Shown: positions 1 to 14,558, counted from the stretch's first letter. The stretch is DNA of 64,000 nucleotides from Methanobacterium sp. UBA353 (GCA_002496805.1 DALO01000011.1:1-64000); one strand, 5' to 3'. Notes: generated by a model not told the origin, from the letters alone. Program-made: numbers and translations.

Positions 1-207
1 ATAAATTATTGATATAACCATGTAGGGTTTTAGATTTTTCATGTTTCTGAAAGCTTTTGTAGGGCTGTTTTGGAGTTGTAACCTAGTGTTGTGATTAGCC
101 CTGCTAAAAATACAATTAGTTGGTGTTATTGCATACTTTTTAGATAAAACAGGATAGTACTATTGAGCATTTTTTCTAAGAAATATAACAATAAGTAGTT
201 TTTTTTT

Positions 208-1394
208 TTAGTTGTTATTAATTTTCCTAATTTTTGTTAGGGGTTCTTCCATTTTTTTGATTTGCAATGATCTATCTAGATCCTTACGCATTTGTCTTAG
301 TTCTTCATCCCGGGTCAGGTCACGTTTATCACGTTTTTTAAGTTCTGATTTAAGCTTTCTAACTTCATCGTCAGTTGTGATAATGTTTACGCTCTCATAT
401 TCAAAAACAAGCAATGTGGGTATGAACTTCAAATATAATTTCTTTAAATTGTCAGGATGGGTTAGATAGTAGTTAACATCCACACTGGGGATGACATGGC
501 AAATTATTGTCTTTTTGGCTTCATATCCCTCTCTGTATTGGCTAGTTGTGTGTTGAAGAACTTCCGGAACATGTGGCTAGTGATTGGCCGATAAAAACCT
601 TCATTGTACCAGTTTCATCCGGTCATTCTGGACTCTGAGGTCCCGGTGATATGCGTCAACAGTAACTCCTTTGTATTTGTTGTAATGTGTGAATAAATAG
701 GGTGTTTGGTATTCTAGATTTCTTTCATACTTGCAATACTGTTTCATTGTATCTAGCCCTCAAAACTTATGAATTTATGGAATTCTGATTCCGTTTTGTT
801 TTTTCCTTCCTTGAAATGTAAACGGCAGATTTGTTTATCGTCTCTTATATTGATTAGCCTTCATTGAATTTTTGCAGTGTTAATTGCAGTAGATCTATCA
901 TTGTTAAGCCTGAACTGAACTGTGTTAGGATCATTGCCTTTTCTCGCAGTTCCCGACAGTTATCCAAAAATTCTCTTATCTGTTTAGGTGTTAGGGGGTC
1001 ACGTTTATTCTTCACTTTAAATCTGTTTCTCTTCTTTTTACGTCTTTGTTGGCGTTCTTTTGGCACGTTGATTTTATCTTCGTAGAACAAGCTTTAATAA
1101 TGTTTAAAAGGAATTTATATGTTTCTAGTGACAGGTTATGTTCTGCGCTATGGTTTTCGTACTGTTTCAACCATTTTTTTTTATTGATAATTTAGAGGGA
1201 GATATTTTATCTTCCTGTTTCTGTTTAGATATGGTGCGGAGTTCTTTCGGTGTTTTTCCAGTTACCTAGCAGGATTCAGCAATTGTCTGTAAGTATTCAG
1301 TTCTGGCCTTGTCTGATAAGTCTTCTAGAAAGTCTAAAACAAGTTTATCGTCCCTGATTTTTTGGACGGTTTTTTTTACTGAATATTTTTTCAT
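208..1394 (-). pseudogene. Decayed tyrosine recombinase (integrase) gene
   Basis: Read on the minus strand, this stretch contains successive pieces of one archaeal phage-type integrase spread over different frames. From 1394 an ATG opens an N-terminal helical (SAM-like) domain containing RDDKLVLDFLEDLSDKAR, which is broken by an in-frame TAG about 45 codons in. Positions 1090-854 encode the linker and start of the catalytic domain, with LTPKQIREFLDNCRELREKA and SSGLTMIDLLQLT, ending in a stop. A shifted frame near 600-530 encodes the box II region (ITSHMFRKFFNTQLANTE, with the H-x-x-R pattern). A further frame, 483-208, gives the C-terminus (VNYYLTHPDNLKKLYLKF). Several stops and frameshifts mean no full protein is made. 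The intact gene would have encoded about 390 residues. No att site or tRNA could be identified beside it. Fragment order is clear; family assignment is by recognition. Confidence 0.8.
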
Positions 1395-1519
1395 GGCATA
1401 GTTTTTTTTGTTAGGTAGTATGGATATTTTAAGTGTGGGAGTGCTTGTGAAAAGTAATATGATTGAGTATTTTCGTATAATTATAACATTGATGATGATT
1501 AAAATCTAGATGGATAATC

Positions 1520-3402
<1,883 letters not shown>

Positions 3403-3437
3403 TATCATCTGACAATTTTTTTTTCACCGGCGGACGA

Positions 3438-3593
3438 TTAATTTTTTCTTCTTTTTTTATTTCTTTTGTTGTGTTGTACTTTTTGTTTTTTAATATCAGA
3501 CTTTTTCTTATACTTCCTTATTTTCTGCAATATTAAAAAAGCAATGAATAAAATTAGTGAAAATCCAACAATAGCGGCTTTAAGATTTATCAT
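3438..3593 (-). CDS. Small single-span membrane protein with basic tail (51 aa)
   Basis: Unbroken 51-codon frame read from the intergenic DNA. ATG at 3593 is preceded by GGGATGTGAA, a weak but typical ribosome-binding stretch. Residues 7-22 (AIVGFSLILFIAFLIL) form one hydrophobic helix. The remaining 28 residues are strongly basic (KIRKYKKK, NKRNKKRRKN) and would face the cytoplasm by the positive-inside rule. It lies between converging fkbp and the serS operon and reads away from serS into the 3-prime end of fkbp. Function unknown. A membrane-anchored, nucleic-acid- or lipid-binding microprotein is possible but unproven. The alternation of a clean helix and a Lys/Arg tail is hard to get by chance in such AT-rich DNA. 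Confidence 0.5.
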   Translation of the reverse strand: MINLKAAIVGFSLILFIAFLILQKIRKYKKKSDIKKQKVQHNKRNKKRRKN

Positions 3594-3667
3594 TTCACAT
3601 CCCAACTCTTAGATTGCTAAATATATAAAAAAAATGAAGAATTTTTTTTAAACATGTTATTTTAACA

Positions 3668-5215
3668 TCACGGCCAAGTCAATACCTTGGGTGTTTTGAC
3701 GATGTTCATTTTATCTCGCACCATACTTGGCCAGTTAGTCTTATCAAAACCTTTCTGAGCCAAGAAACCAAAAAGCCACCTGGTAGTTCCAATACCAGTG
3801 CAACCAGTCCATAACGTGTGATTATGTGTTTCTTTAATTGAAAATCCTTCAGTAAAATGGGTGCCATGCACGTTAGCAGAAACTGCAGCCACTCCCTTAT
3901 CAACTCCTGGAACCACCAGACGCATCTCGTATTTGGGCACATCAGGAAATTCAATTCCCCTTTCTTCCACTTTCCGACCTTCCAGATAGAAGGGATCATC
4001 ACCAATTTCAGTGTACCATTCTAGTTCCATCTGGTTAGCTAACTCCTGTGAAATCTCTAAAGTTGTATCACGAATCTCTTCAACCTGTTTCGGTGTTCCC
4101 AACCAGACTAGTTCGGTCCTCTGGAATTCATGAACTCGATCAAGGCCTTTTGCCCCGCCAGCTTCCCAGCGATAGGTCCAACCGCTCTTATCAAAGAGTT
4201 TAATAGGAAGATCTTTCTCATCAAGTACTTCATGACTGAAAAACTCATAAAAAGGTTCACACTGGGCAGGTGCTAGAACATAGGAAGGATCCTTCAAACC
4301 TTCCTTCAAACGTTCGATTGGAACCTCTTTTTTTATTAAAAGTTCATTTTTAAACTTTTTAAACAATTCCGGGTCACGTTGTGGTGCACTGCAGTAGTAC
4401 ATCCCCTCTGGAAGTCCTTCCAAGTATCGCATCTTGTTCATCACTGGGATCGGTATGAGTTTGGGCCACATACACTCGTAAAATTCCATTTTTTCCACCA
4501 GAACTTCTAGGAATATGTCTTCAATGGCACGATGCAAGGAAATAAATTGAGGCCCATAAAACCATTGTCCTTTACCTGGGAACTTTTTCACCCAGCCCTG
4601 ACGTGCTGCTTCTTCAGTAGGATCTCCTTTGAAAAAGGCTGGAAATTTATTACTGCGTCCAACAATGGTTCCTGGCTCGATTTTGGTGACTTGACGGGTT
4701 AAAATGTCATCGGCATCTGATTTGTTGTCAACATTTTTTTCAGTCTCAGCAAGTACATGTTTAACAACCCTGTCCACCACATGGGTTCTAAGGTCTCCTT
4801 CTCCCAGTTCTTGGAATTTTATAACCATCTGACCATCTTGGAAGGCAGAATCTTCCACATAGGGCATCTGATCAACGTCAACCATTTTCTGAGATGGAAT
4901 TTCAATTTTATAATTTTTAACGGTGATTTTTCGGACACCTATGTGGTATTTTGGTCCTAAAAGTTGAGTTAATGGTTTTTTTATCCGGAGAAGTGCGTCG
5001 TGTGCCCTTCCTCTCCTGCCTGAGAGTATTTTAAGATGGAGTGTGTTGCCTTTAAGGTTCCATTCCACAATGCGGGAAGCGTCGTCCTTCTGATCAGTTG
5101 ACACGCCCTTCTGGAATAGGTCATTATTTGCCTGTTCGACAAATCCAGTAATTTCATCTAAAGCTTTATCAGCATCTTTACTAAATAAAACTTCTCCTTC
5201 TAGTGTGAATTTCAT
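3668..5215 (-). CDS. serS: Seryl-tRNA synthetase, atypical methanogen type
   Basis: 515 residues, the usual length of the zinc-dependent SerRS found only in methanogens. It charges tRNA-Ser with serine. The N-terminal tRNA-binding domain occupies roughly residues 1-165. The class II catalytic core follows, with motif-2-like RVHEFQRTELVW and motif-3-like GIGTTRWLFGF. The zinc ligands known from the Methanosarcina barkeri enzyme have clear counterparts here: C319 (APAQCEPF), E368 (QRTELVWLG) and C472 (WTGCTGIG), with matching spacing. There is no standard bacterial-type SerRS coiled-coil arm. It is the last gene of a cooC-like, pcc1, serS run on the minus strand; only 3 bases separate it from pcc1. 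Confidence 0.97.
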   Translation of the reverse strand: MKFTLEGEVLFSKDADKALDEITGFVEQANNDLFQKGVSTDQKDDASRIVEWNLKGNTLHLKILSGRRGRAHDALLRIKKPLTQLLGPKYHIGVRKITVKNYKIEIPSQKMVDVDQMPYVEDSAFQDGQMVIKFQELGEGDLRTHVVDRVVKHVLAETEKNVDNKSDADDILTRQVTKIEPGTIVGRSNKFPAFFKGDPTEEAARQGWVKKFPGKGQWFYGPQFISLHRAIEDIFLEVLVEKMEFYECMWPKLIPIPVMNKMRYLEGLPEGMYYCSAPQRDPELFKKFKNELLIKKEVPIERLKEGLKDPSYVLAPAQCEPFYEFFSHEVLDEKDLPIKLFDKSGWTYRWEAGGAKGLDRVHEFQRTELVWLGTPKQVEEIRDTTLEISQELANQMELEWYTEIGDDPFYLEGRKVEERGIEFPDVPKYEMRLVVPGVDKGVAAVSANVHGTHFTEGFSIKETHNHTLWTGCTGIGTTRWLFGFLAQKGFDKTNWPSMVRDKMNIVKTPKVLTWP

Positions 5216-5218
5216 TTT

Positions 5219-5461
5219 TTAAACATCCATATGTTTATTTTGAAGTTTCAATACTTTTTCAACTAACATCTCTGAAAATATAAGATCATCTGCAGTTGAG
5301 AGAATGGTCTTGAGTGAGTTTCCCCTTAAAGTACATACCACAGAATTTTGATCATGGTATGATTCTAAAAACCCTATATTATCTGGTAATAATGATTCAT
5401 ACGCGACTTTTGCCTGTTTTTGGTCATGATAACAGAAAGTGATGGTGGCCTTAACCTCCAT
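5219..5461 (-). CDS. pcc1: KEOPS complex subunit Pcc1
   Basis: An 80-residue (85 with the longer start) Pcc1-like protein. Pcc1 is the small dimerising subunit of KEOPS, the complex that installs t6A at position 37 of ANN-decoding tRNAs. The sequence shows the expected alpha/beta pattern (ATITFCYHDQKQAKVAYESL, then VVCTLRGNSLKTILSTADDL). The start at 5461 is chosen because GGAGGT sits 7 bases before it. The upstream ATG at 5476 has no ribosome-binding site. The 15-base unit ATGGAGGTTAAGGCY is present twice in tandem at the start, so the first copy now supplies the Shine-Dalgarno for the second. Lies between the CooC-like gene and serS. Confidence 0.8.
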   Translation of the reverse strand: MEVKATITFCYHDQKQAKVAYESLLPDNIGFLESYHDQNSVVCTLRGNSLKTILSTADDLIFSEMLVEKVLKLQNKHMDV

Positions 5462-5479
5462 AGCCTTAACCTCCATGTG

Positions 5480-6268
5480 TTAATTAGAGGGAACATTATT
5501 TAAAAGATTTTCTGCAATTTTCGAAATTGATTGAAGGGCAACTGAATCCGGGTAATCAACAAGAGGACGGCCTTCCATATCTGCTTGAACAACAATATCA
5601 TCACGGGGTATGCTCCCTAAAACATCCACACCCATTTGGCCTAGTTTTTCTTCCACAAATTTTTCTTCCATACTGTTGGAAACCTTGTTTATCACTGCAA
5701 CCACATTTTGGATACCTATATCTGTGGCTAATTTTTTAATACGGCTGGCAGTTTCCAATGATTTGAGTCCAGGTTCAGCAACAATAATCATAAGATCCAC
5801 TGCTTCAGCAGTACGCCTCCCCAAGTGTTCAATACCTGCTTCCATGTCTAAAATAACCATTTCATCCTTTTTTATGATTAAATTCCGTAATATGGCCTTT
5901 AACATTACTGAAGCCGGGCACACACATCCATCTCCACCTTTATCCACAGTACCCATCACCAGAATTTTCAGTTTACCATCGGAGTCATAGTTAGTGGAAA
6001 GTGACTCTGGAAGATCAGATATGGTGGGATTAATCTTAAAAACCTCTCCAAAGGATGAACCAGGTTCGGCGCCGGTTCTTTCCTTGATCAAACCTTTCAT
6101 TTTAGATATGGGTGTTATTGGCTGGTGGATGCCCAGACTCCCCAACAAGTTCATGTCAGGATCAGCATCAATGGCGTATACTTTGTATTTTTCAGATAAA
6201 ATAACGGCCAATGCGCCTGCTAGGGTGGTTTTACCCACCCCTCCTTTTCCAGTCACTGCGATTTTCAT
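5480..6268 (-). CDS. cooC: CooC-like P-loop ATPase (nickel insertion factor family)
   Basis: 262-residue MinD/ParA-superfamily ATPase with deviant Walker A GKGGVGKT at residues 7-14. C115-x-C117 in GGDGCVCPAS corresponds to the C-x-C that binds metal at the dimer interface of CooC proteins. Switch residues IDADPDMN and ILDMEAGIEHLGRR are also present. CooC helps load nickel into the C-cluster of carbon monoxide dehydrogenase; in a methanogen the client would be CODH/acetyl-CoA synthase. No CODH genes lie in the window, so the client is inferred. Its stop lies 18 bases before the chosen pcc1 start, suggesting one transcript with pcc1 and serS. Confidence 0.85.
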   Translation of the reverse strand: MKIAVTGKGGVGKTTLAGALAVILSEKYKVYAIDADPDMNLLGSLGIHQPITPISKMKGLIKERTGAEPGSSFGEVFKINPTISDLPESLSTNYDSDGKLKILVMGTVDKGGDGCVCPASVMLKAILRNLIIKKDEMVILDMEAGIEHLGRRTAEAVDLMIIVAEPGLKSLETASRIKKLATDIGIQNVVAVINKVSNSMEEKFVEEKLGQMGVDVLGSIPRDDIVVQADMEGRPLVDYPDSVALQSISKIAENLLNNVPSN

Positions 6269-6381
6269 ATTTATACACCATTCTGTAAATTTTACATTAT
6301 TTTACTTTCAATAAGTTTTAATATAATGATTATCAATTGGGATTATTATGCTTACAATTCCCATACATTTAGTTAAGGTCT

Positions 6382-6416
<35 letters not shown>

Positions 6417-6545
6417 ATTGTACTATTGATTTCTACCAGTTTAATTTAGATTTAATAATAGTTACTTTAGGTAGAGAAATAATGTTTATGGCTTCAATAT
6501 TCACATTCAAGCTTTAAATAATGTTTATATTAGGAGGAATATTAT

Positions 6546-7028
6546 ATGGTAAGAGCATACACTAGAAAAGATTACATACGTAAAATTCCCGGTTCCAGAA
6601 TTGTTCAATATGACATGGGAAACCTCTCAGGGGAATTCCCTTTAACAGTGAGTCTGGCTCTAAAAGACAAGGCTCAACTATCCCACAATGCACTGGAAGC
6701 TGCTAGGATAGCTACTAACCGATACATGCAGCGAAAATCGGGTAGAATGGGTTATCACTTGAAGATAAGGGTTTATCCTCATCATATTGTGCGAGAAAAT
6801 CCAATGGCTACTGGAGCTGGAGCAGACCGTGTGCAAGACGGTATGAGAAAAGCATTCGGAAAACCAGTAAGTTCTGTAGCAATGGTTAATGCTAATCAAA
6901 GAGTTTTAACCATTAAAACCAATAAAAAGTACTTTAATGATGCTAAAGAAGCATTAAGAAGGGCAGCAATGAAATTCCCTGTTTCCTGTCGTGTGATAAT
7001 TGATGAAGGTGCGGAATTAGTTAAATAA
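6546..7028 (+). CDS. rpl10e: 50S ribosomal protein L10e (L16 family)
   Basis: 160 residues beginning MVRAYTRKDYIRKIPGSRI, the characteristic archaeal L10e start, with the conserved RMGYHLKIRVYPHHIVREN segment in the L16/L10e fold. It binds 23S rRNA near the A-site and contacts tRNA in the large subunit. A strong ribosome-binding site (TAGGAGGAAT, 6531-6540) precedes the ATG. It stands alone with its own upstream AT-rich region of about 280 bases; several TTTAATTTA-like boxes are present, but the promoter could not be fixed. ppsA starts 43 bases after its stop. Confidence 0.97.
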   Translation: MVRAYTRKDYIRKIPGSRIVQYDMGNLSGEFPLTVSLALKDKAQLSHNALEAARIATNRYMQRKSGRMGYHLKIRVYPHHIVRENPMATGAGADRVQDGMRKAFGKPVSSVAMVNANQRVLTIKTNKKYFNDAKEALRRAAMKFPVSCRVIIDEGAELVK

Positions 7029-7071
7029 ATTCTTAAATATAACATGAATTCCAATAAATCCTAAGTGGTGT

Positions 7072-9369
<2,298 letters not shown>

Positions 9370-9449
9370 AGAATTATCCAATATTCTTTTTTATTTTTCG
9401 CCCATTATATCTTATTTTTAGAATGAATATTTATTTTTAAGGGATTCAA

Positions 9450-10592
9450 ATGCAAGATAAGGGAATACCCAAAGAGCTAATATATCAAATGCTCCGGAAA
9501 TATAAAAAAAAGGACCTAACGCACCGTTCAGGTAAGATATTAGGTTCAATGTGCACTTGTCCTGATCCTGTGGGTGTTAAAGCATATTCCATGTTTTTAG
9601 AATCTAACTTGGGAGACCCTGGACTTTTCCCTGGAACAAAAAAACTGGAAGATGAAGTAATCTCCATGCTGGGAGAATTAATGGGGAAAAAGGATGTTTA
9701 TGGTCATATTATAACTGGTGGCACCGAAGCCAACCTCATGGCCATGCGAGCAGCCCGTAATTGCTATAATGTGAAAGATCCCGAGATAATTGTACCAAAA
9801 TCTGCTCATTTTTCATTTAAAAAAGCTGCCGATATGTTATGTCTCGATTTAAAGGTTGCAGATTTGGATGAAGACTACAAGATGGATCTGGCTTCAGTGG
9901 AAAACCTGATTTCCCCTAACACAGTGGCAGTTGTTGGAGTAGCTGGAACCACCGAACTGGGTAAAATAGACCCAATAAGTGATCTTTCCAATATTTGTCT
10001 GGAAAATGATATTTATTTGCATGTTGACGCTGCTTTCGGCGGTTACAGCATTCCATTCCTTAAGGATGTTGGTTATGATCTCCCAGAATTCGATTTTTCA
10101 CTTCCAGGGGTCTCATCTGTAACCATTGATCCACATAAGATGGGACTAGCACCTATACCCACCGGAGGAATACTTTTCAGGGAACGGAAGTTTTTGGAGG
10201 TTATGGCCATTGAAACCCCTTATTTAACTGAAGATTTACAGTCCACAGTGGTGGGCACCCGAACTGGAGCAGCAACTGCTGCTACCTGGGCTCTTCTGAA
10301 ACATATGGGCAGGGAAGGCTACCAGGAAGTTTCCAGGAAATGTATGGAAATCACTCATATTCTAGCCGAAGGTGTGGAAAAAGCAGGTTTTGAACTTATA
10401 ACACGCCCTGAACTCAACATTGTGGCTTTTCGTTCTTCTAAAATTCCAGTAGAAGAACTTGCCCAAAAATTAGAAGATAAGGGTTGGGCAGTTTCACTTG
10501 CTTCTTATCCACGTGCCATCAGGATTATTGTCATGCCTCATTTAAAATTAGAGCATATCAGGGCATTCATTGATGACTTGAACCAAATTTAA
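9450..10592 (+). CDS. mfnA: L-tyrosine/L-aspartate decarboxylase (methanofuran biosynthesis)
   Basis: 380-residue pyridoxal-phosphate-dependent group II decarboxylase. The cofactor lysine is K230 in SVTIDPHKMG, preceded by LHVDAAFGGYS (Asp that binds the pyridine nitrogen) and GTTELGKIDPI. The GGTEANLMAMRAARN phosphate-binding region lies near residues 90-104. In methanogens MfnA makes tyramine for methanofuran; some homologues decarboxylate aspartate to beta-alanine for coenzyme A. Length matches MfnA and is shorter than eukaryotic glutamate decarboxylases. It follows ppsA after 80 bases with a T-rich stretch between, so it may have its own promoter. Confidence 0.93.
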   Translation: MQDKGIPKELIYQMLRKYKKKDLTHRSGKILGSMCTCPDPVGVKAYSMFLESNLGDPGLFPGTKKLEDEVISMLGELMGKKDVYGHIITGGTEANLMAMRAARNCYNVKDPEIIVPKSAHFSFKKAADMLCLDLKVADLDEDYKMDLASVENLISPNTVAVVGVAGTTELGKIDPISDLSNICLENDIYLHVDAAFGGYSIPFLKDVGYDLPEFDFSLPGVSSVTIDPHKMGLAPIPTGGILFRERKFLEVMAIETPYLTEDLQSTVVGTRTGAATAATWALLKHMGREGYQEVSRKCMEITHILAEGVEKAGFELITRPELNIVAFRSSKIPVEELAQKLEDKGWAVSLASYPRAIRIIVMPHLKLEHIRAFIDDLNQI

Positions 10593-10718
10593 ATTATTTT
10601 TCCTTAAAAAAAACATTATTCATCCCTTGAACTATATATTTAAACTTAGTTCATACAGATTTCAGTGAGTGTGAATGCAGGGGAAAATTAAAATACAATA
10701 AATCATCATCCGTTATTA

Positions 10719-11225
10719 ATGATTAAAAATATGTACAAAATTCAAACCCCCATTAAATCTGAAACCATCAAAAGACTCAAAATTGGGGATAGAATCATAA
10801 TTTCAGGTACCATATTCACCGGACGTGATGCAGCACTCCCTCGTCTTGTAAAACTCATAGAAAAAAATTCAAGTTTCTTGAACCTGGAAGGTGCAGTTAT
10901 AATGCACACTGCAGTTAGTGCTGCAGGAATTGCCCCAACCAGCAGTAATAAAACAGAAATAGAAAACAGTATCACCCCCTTATCTAAAGCAGGTGTGAAG
11001 ATTCATATTGGAAAAGGTGCTTTATCTGTTAAAACTGTAGAATCACTTAATAAAAATGGGTCTGTTTTTGCTGTCACACCACCTGCAGCAGCCCTCCTCA
11101 CCCGTAAGGTGGAATCATCAGAAGTGGTTGCATTTCCTGAAGAAGGCATGGAAGCAGTTTATCGCCTGGAAGTAAGGGATTTCCCTGCAATAGTGGCTGT
11201 GGCCCATGAGGAGTCTATTTATTAG
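10719..11225 (+). CDS. fumB: Fumarate hydratase class I, beta subunit
   Basis: 168-residue protein matching the C-terminal (beta) half of class I fumarases and L-tartrate dehydratase: IGDRIIISGTIFTGRDAALPRL near the start, then the TPPAAALLTRKVESSEVVAFPEEGMEAVYRLEV segment. Together with the iron-sulfur alpha subunit it interconverts malate and fumarate in the incomplete reductive TCA branch. The matching alpha subunit is at 53878-54744 on the other strand, an unusual separation. The start is uncertain: ATG 10719 and ATG 10731 are both possible and neither has a good ribosome-binding site. Gene symbol follows two-subunit usage and is not certain. Confidence 0.88.
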   Translation: MIKNMYKIQTPIKSETIKRLKIGDRIIISGTIFTGRDAALPRLVKLIEKNSSFLNLEGAVIMHTAVSAAGIAPTSSNKTEIENSITPLSKAGVKIHIGKGALSVKTVESLNKNGSVFAVTPPAAALLTRKVESSEVVAFPEEGMEAVYRLEVRDFPAIVAVAHEESIY

Positions 11226-11257
11226 GTTTATTTATTAATTAAAAAAAATGAATTTGT

Positions 11258-11893
11258 TTAAGGTCCTGGTTTTCCAAAAGCCTTATCTCCTGCGTCTCCC
11301 AAGCCAGGAACGATATAACCATCTTCATTGAGCTTTTCATCCACGGCACAAGTGTATATCTCAACATGGGGGTGCTTGTTTTTCACAGATTCAATGCCCT
11401 GTTTAGATGCTATTACATTAAGCATTACTATCCTTTTGGGATTTCCTTTTTCATGGATTCTGTCTAAAATTGCATTCATCGTATTTCCAGTGGCCAACAT
11501 GGGGTCTGCAACTACCACTATCTTATCATCCACTGGAGGAAGTTTAAAGTAACCAACTTCCACTGGAAATGGTGGTTCATCTTTTCTCCAAGCTCCAACC
11601 ACACCGTATTGTGCATCCTTAAAAACCCTTAAAATCCCCTCAACAAGGGGAATAGCTGCTCTTAAGACGTTCACCACGACCATATCTTTTTTATCTTTTA
11701 TTTTCACACCCTTTGCATTGCCCAGAGGGGTTTGAACGGTCACATTCTCTTTTTCAAGTGTGTTTGCAAGTTCATAGGCTAACCAGCGGCCTATTTCAAT
11801 TATTCCGCCCCTGAAATTAATTCTGTCTATTTCTTCTACCCTAATCGTGGTAAGATTTTCCTGAACCAGTAAATGATCAACTACCTTTATCAT
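11258..11893 (-). CDS. upp: Uracil phosphoribosyltransferase
   Basis: 211 residues from ATG 11893. It salvages uracil by transfer to PRPP, giving UMP. The PRPP-binding motif is VVVADPMLATGNTMNAIL, and the uracil-binding C-terminus is GYIVPGLGDAGDKAFG. The start at 11893 is chosen over the GTG at 11905 because GTGGTG lies a few bases before this ATG and the GTG would overlap it. It converges with the fumarase beta gene, whose stop is 32 bases away, so a shared terminator region is likely there (AT-rich, with an A-run at 11240). Confidence 0.96.
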   Translation of the reverse strand: MIKVVDHLLVQENLTTIRVEEIDRINFRGGIIEIGRWLAYELANTLEKENVTVQTPLGNAKGVKIKDKKDMVVVNVLRAAIPLVEGILRVFKDAQYGVVGAWRKDEPPFPVEVGYFKLPPVDDKIVVVADPMLATGNTMNAILDRIHEKGNPKRIVMLNVIASKQGIESVKNKHPHVEIYTCAVDEKLNEDGYIVPGLGDAGDKAFGKPGP

Positions 11894-11991
11894 AATTAAC
11901 ACCACTTGGTTTTTGGATTTAATTGTTATTATTGGGTTATTCAGTTTTATGGTCCAATTATCTATTGTTTAAGACTTCATCATCTTTTCTT

Positions 11992-13332
<1,341 letters not shown>

Positions 13333-13340
13333 GGTGCTAA

Positions 13341-13787
13341 TCACTCCTCAAAAAGCTTGGACATACATCCAGCCACTAATCCTGCGAAAACATCGTCCAG
13401 CATAGGACCCAAAGTTCCTATAACTCCAGGTTTTGCTTCATCATATCGTTTAAAGTTGAATATGGCCTTAGTACCAGCGATCTGGTTGGCAATTGCCATT
13501 CCCAGAACTTCATCTGAGTAAAGGTAGGCAGGATCGTCATCAACATCAACCCCTTGGATGCGACCATTTGCAAGATCATCCTCAACCCGGATACCAGCCA
13601 CAATCAATACAACTACATTAATATCTTCCAATGATTTTCTGATTTGTTTTTCCAGAAAAATTTCTAATTTATCTGTTCTTTCAACTCCTTCCAGAAGTTC
13701 AAGACCAGCTTCCACCAGTTGGGGTACTTCAACCCCCACCTCTGACATCAAACTATAAATAGAATGAGATATTCTTTTTTCTTCCAT
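13341..13787 (-). CDS. cobZ: Alpha-ribazole phosphatase CobZ (PgpA-like fold)
   Basis: 148-residue protein of the PgpA-like family: SDEVLGMAIANQIAG and a C-terminal GVIGTLGPMLDDVFAGLVAG, with paired acidic residues as expected for a metal-dependent phosphatase. In Methanosarcina mazei CobZ replaces bacterial CobC as the alpha-ribazole-5-phosphate phosphatase. The alternative reading, phosphatidylglycerophosphatase A, is less likely: the protein lacks the membrane spans of PgpA and its stop overlaps the cobS start region by four bases. First gene of the cob transcript. The upstream DNA contains an AGGAG/CTCCT stem (13851-13866) of unknown meaning. Confidence 0.82.
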   Translation of the reverse strand: MEEKRISHSIYSLMSEVGVEVPQLVEAGLELLEGVERTDKLEIFLEKQIRKSLEDINVVVLIVAGIRVEDDLANGRIQGVDVDDDPAYLYSDEVLGMAIANQIAGTKAIFNFKRYDEAKPGVIGTLGPMLDDVFAGLVAGCMSKLFEE

Positions 13788-14054
13788 TCAAACACCTATC
13801 AATTATAAATATTATTAGGATGTGTTATTCTTTAATATTTATTCTAAATAAGGAGGAATAACTCCTATTTAATTATTTTTTTGGGCATGGATAAAATGAA
13901 TGTTACTACATTTATAGATAAATTATTTAGATATAGGGTAACATAAATACCATCAAATTTAGCTAATGCACATAAAATACAAAGGAATAATCAGTCCTGA
14001 TTAGGATATTCCAATGGTTATAAATGACCAGATCAACAAATGGAGGTGTTATTT

Positions 14055-14558
14055 TTGAAAGTTCATCTAAGAGTATTTGTTGAAGTAGAAAACTTGGGAA
14101 AAGCCATGAATGCCCTTGTTGAAGCAGGTATTACTGGATTTTATATTCTTGAATACAAAGGCATGTCTCCCCAGGAATGGGAAGGGTTCTCCATAAAAGA
14201 AGACCCAAAATCAGCGGTAAGACTCATCAGAGACCATGCTAATGATGCAATGCTCATATGCTGTGTGGTGGATGAGGAAAAAACTGACAAAATCGTTGAA
14301 AAAGTTATAGAGTCAATGGAAGGAGAAAAATACACTATTCTCGAAGTACCCATAAAACGCATAATAGTGAACTACAAGGATAAAGAATCACAACGGGCTG
14401 AAACCTGGTTACTAGAAAAAGAAGTTCCTTGTTTTTACTGTGGTGAAAATGCTGTACAAAGAATCAAAATAGATATGAACAAAGCTAAAATATGGTGTAC
14501 AAATTGTGGGGCAGCTCGTTATTACCTTGTTAAGGGTATAGAGAAGGGGGAAAAGTAA
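14055..14558 (+). CDS. MJ1244-type protein: regulator-like fold plus zinc ribbon
   Basis: 167 residues. The first 110 form an alpha/beta domain (LKVHLRVFVEVENLGKAMNA, GFYILEYKG, then a beta-rich IVEKVIESMEG segment) that resembles PII/ACT-like small regulators. The last 45 carry two Cys pairs (PCFYCGENAVQ and IWCTNCGAARYY), a zinc ribbon. The family is common in methanogens and has no assigned role. The start is a TTG at 14055: GGAGGTG at 14041-14047 lies 7 bases before it. The upstream in-frame ATG at 14040 overlaps that ribosome-binding site and is unlikely to be used. Overlaps the next gene by one base. Confidence 0.7.
   Translation: MKVHLRVFVEVENLGKAMNALVEAGITGFYILEYKGMSPQEWEGFSIKEDPKSAVRLIRDHANDAMLICCVVDEEKTDKIVEKVIESMEGEKYTILEVPIKRIIVNYKDKESQRAETWLLEKEVPCFYCGENAVQRIKIDMNKAKIWCTNCGAARYYLVKGIEKGEK

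Noticed and set aside
1..207. Possible attachment site or promoter at the left edge
   Set aside because: No tRNA, direct repeat or gene start could be identified; too little flanking sequence is in view.
5610..5990. 126-codon frame antisense to the CooC-like gene
   Set aside because: The minus strand gene has Walker A and C-x-C motifs; the plus frame has none.
13341..13787. Phosphatidylglycerophosphatase A for the cobZ gene
   Set aside because: The fold is shared, but there are no membrane spans and the gene overlaps cobS, so CobZ fits better.
13851..13866. AGGAG/CTCCT stem upstream of cobZ as a cobalamin riboswitch
   Set aside because: The stem is only 5 bp and none of the conserved B12-box sequence is visible.
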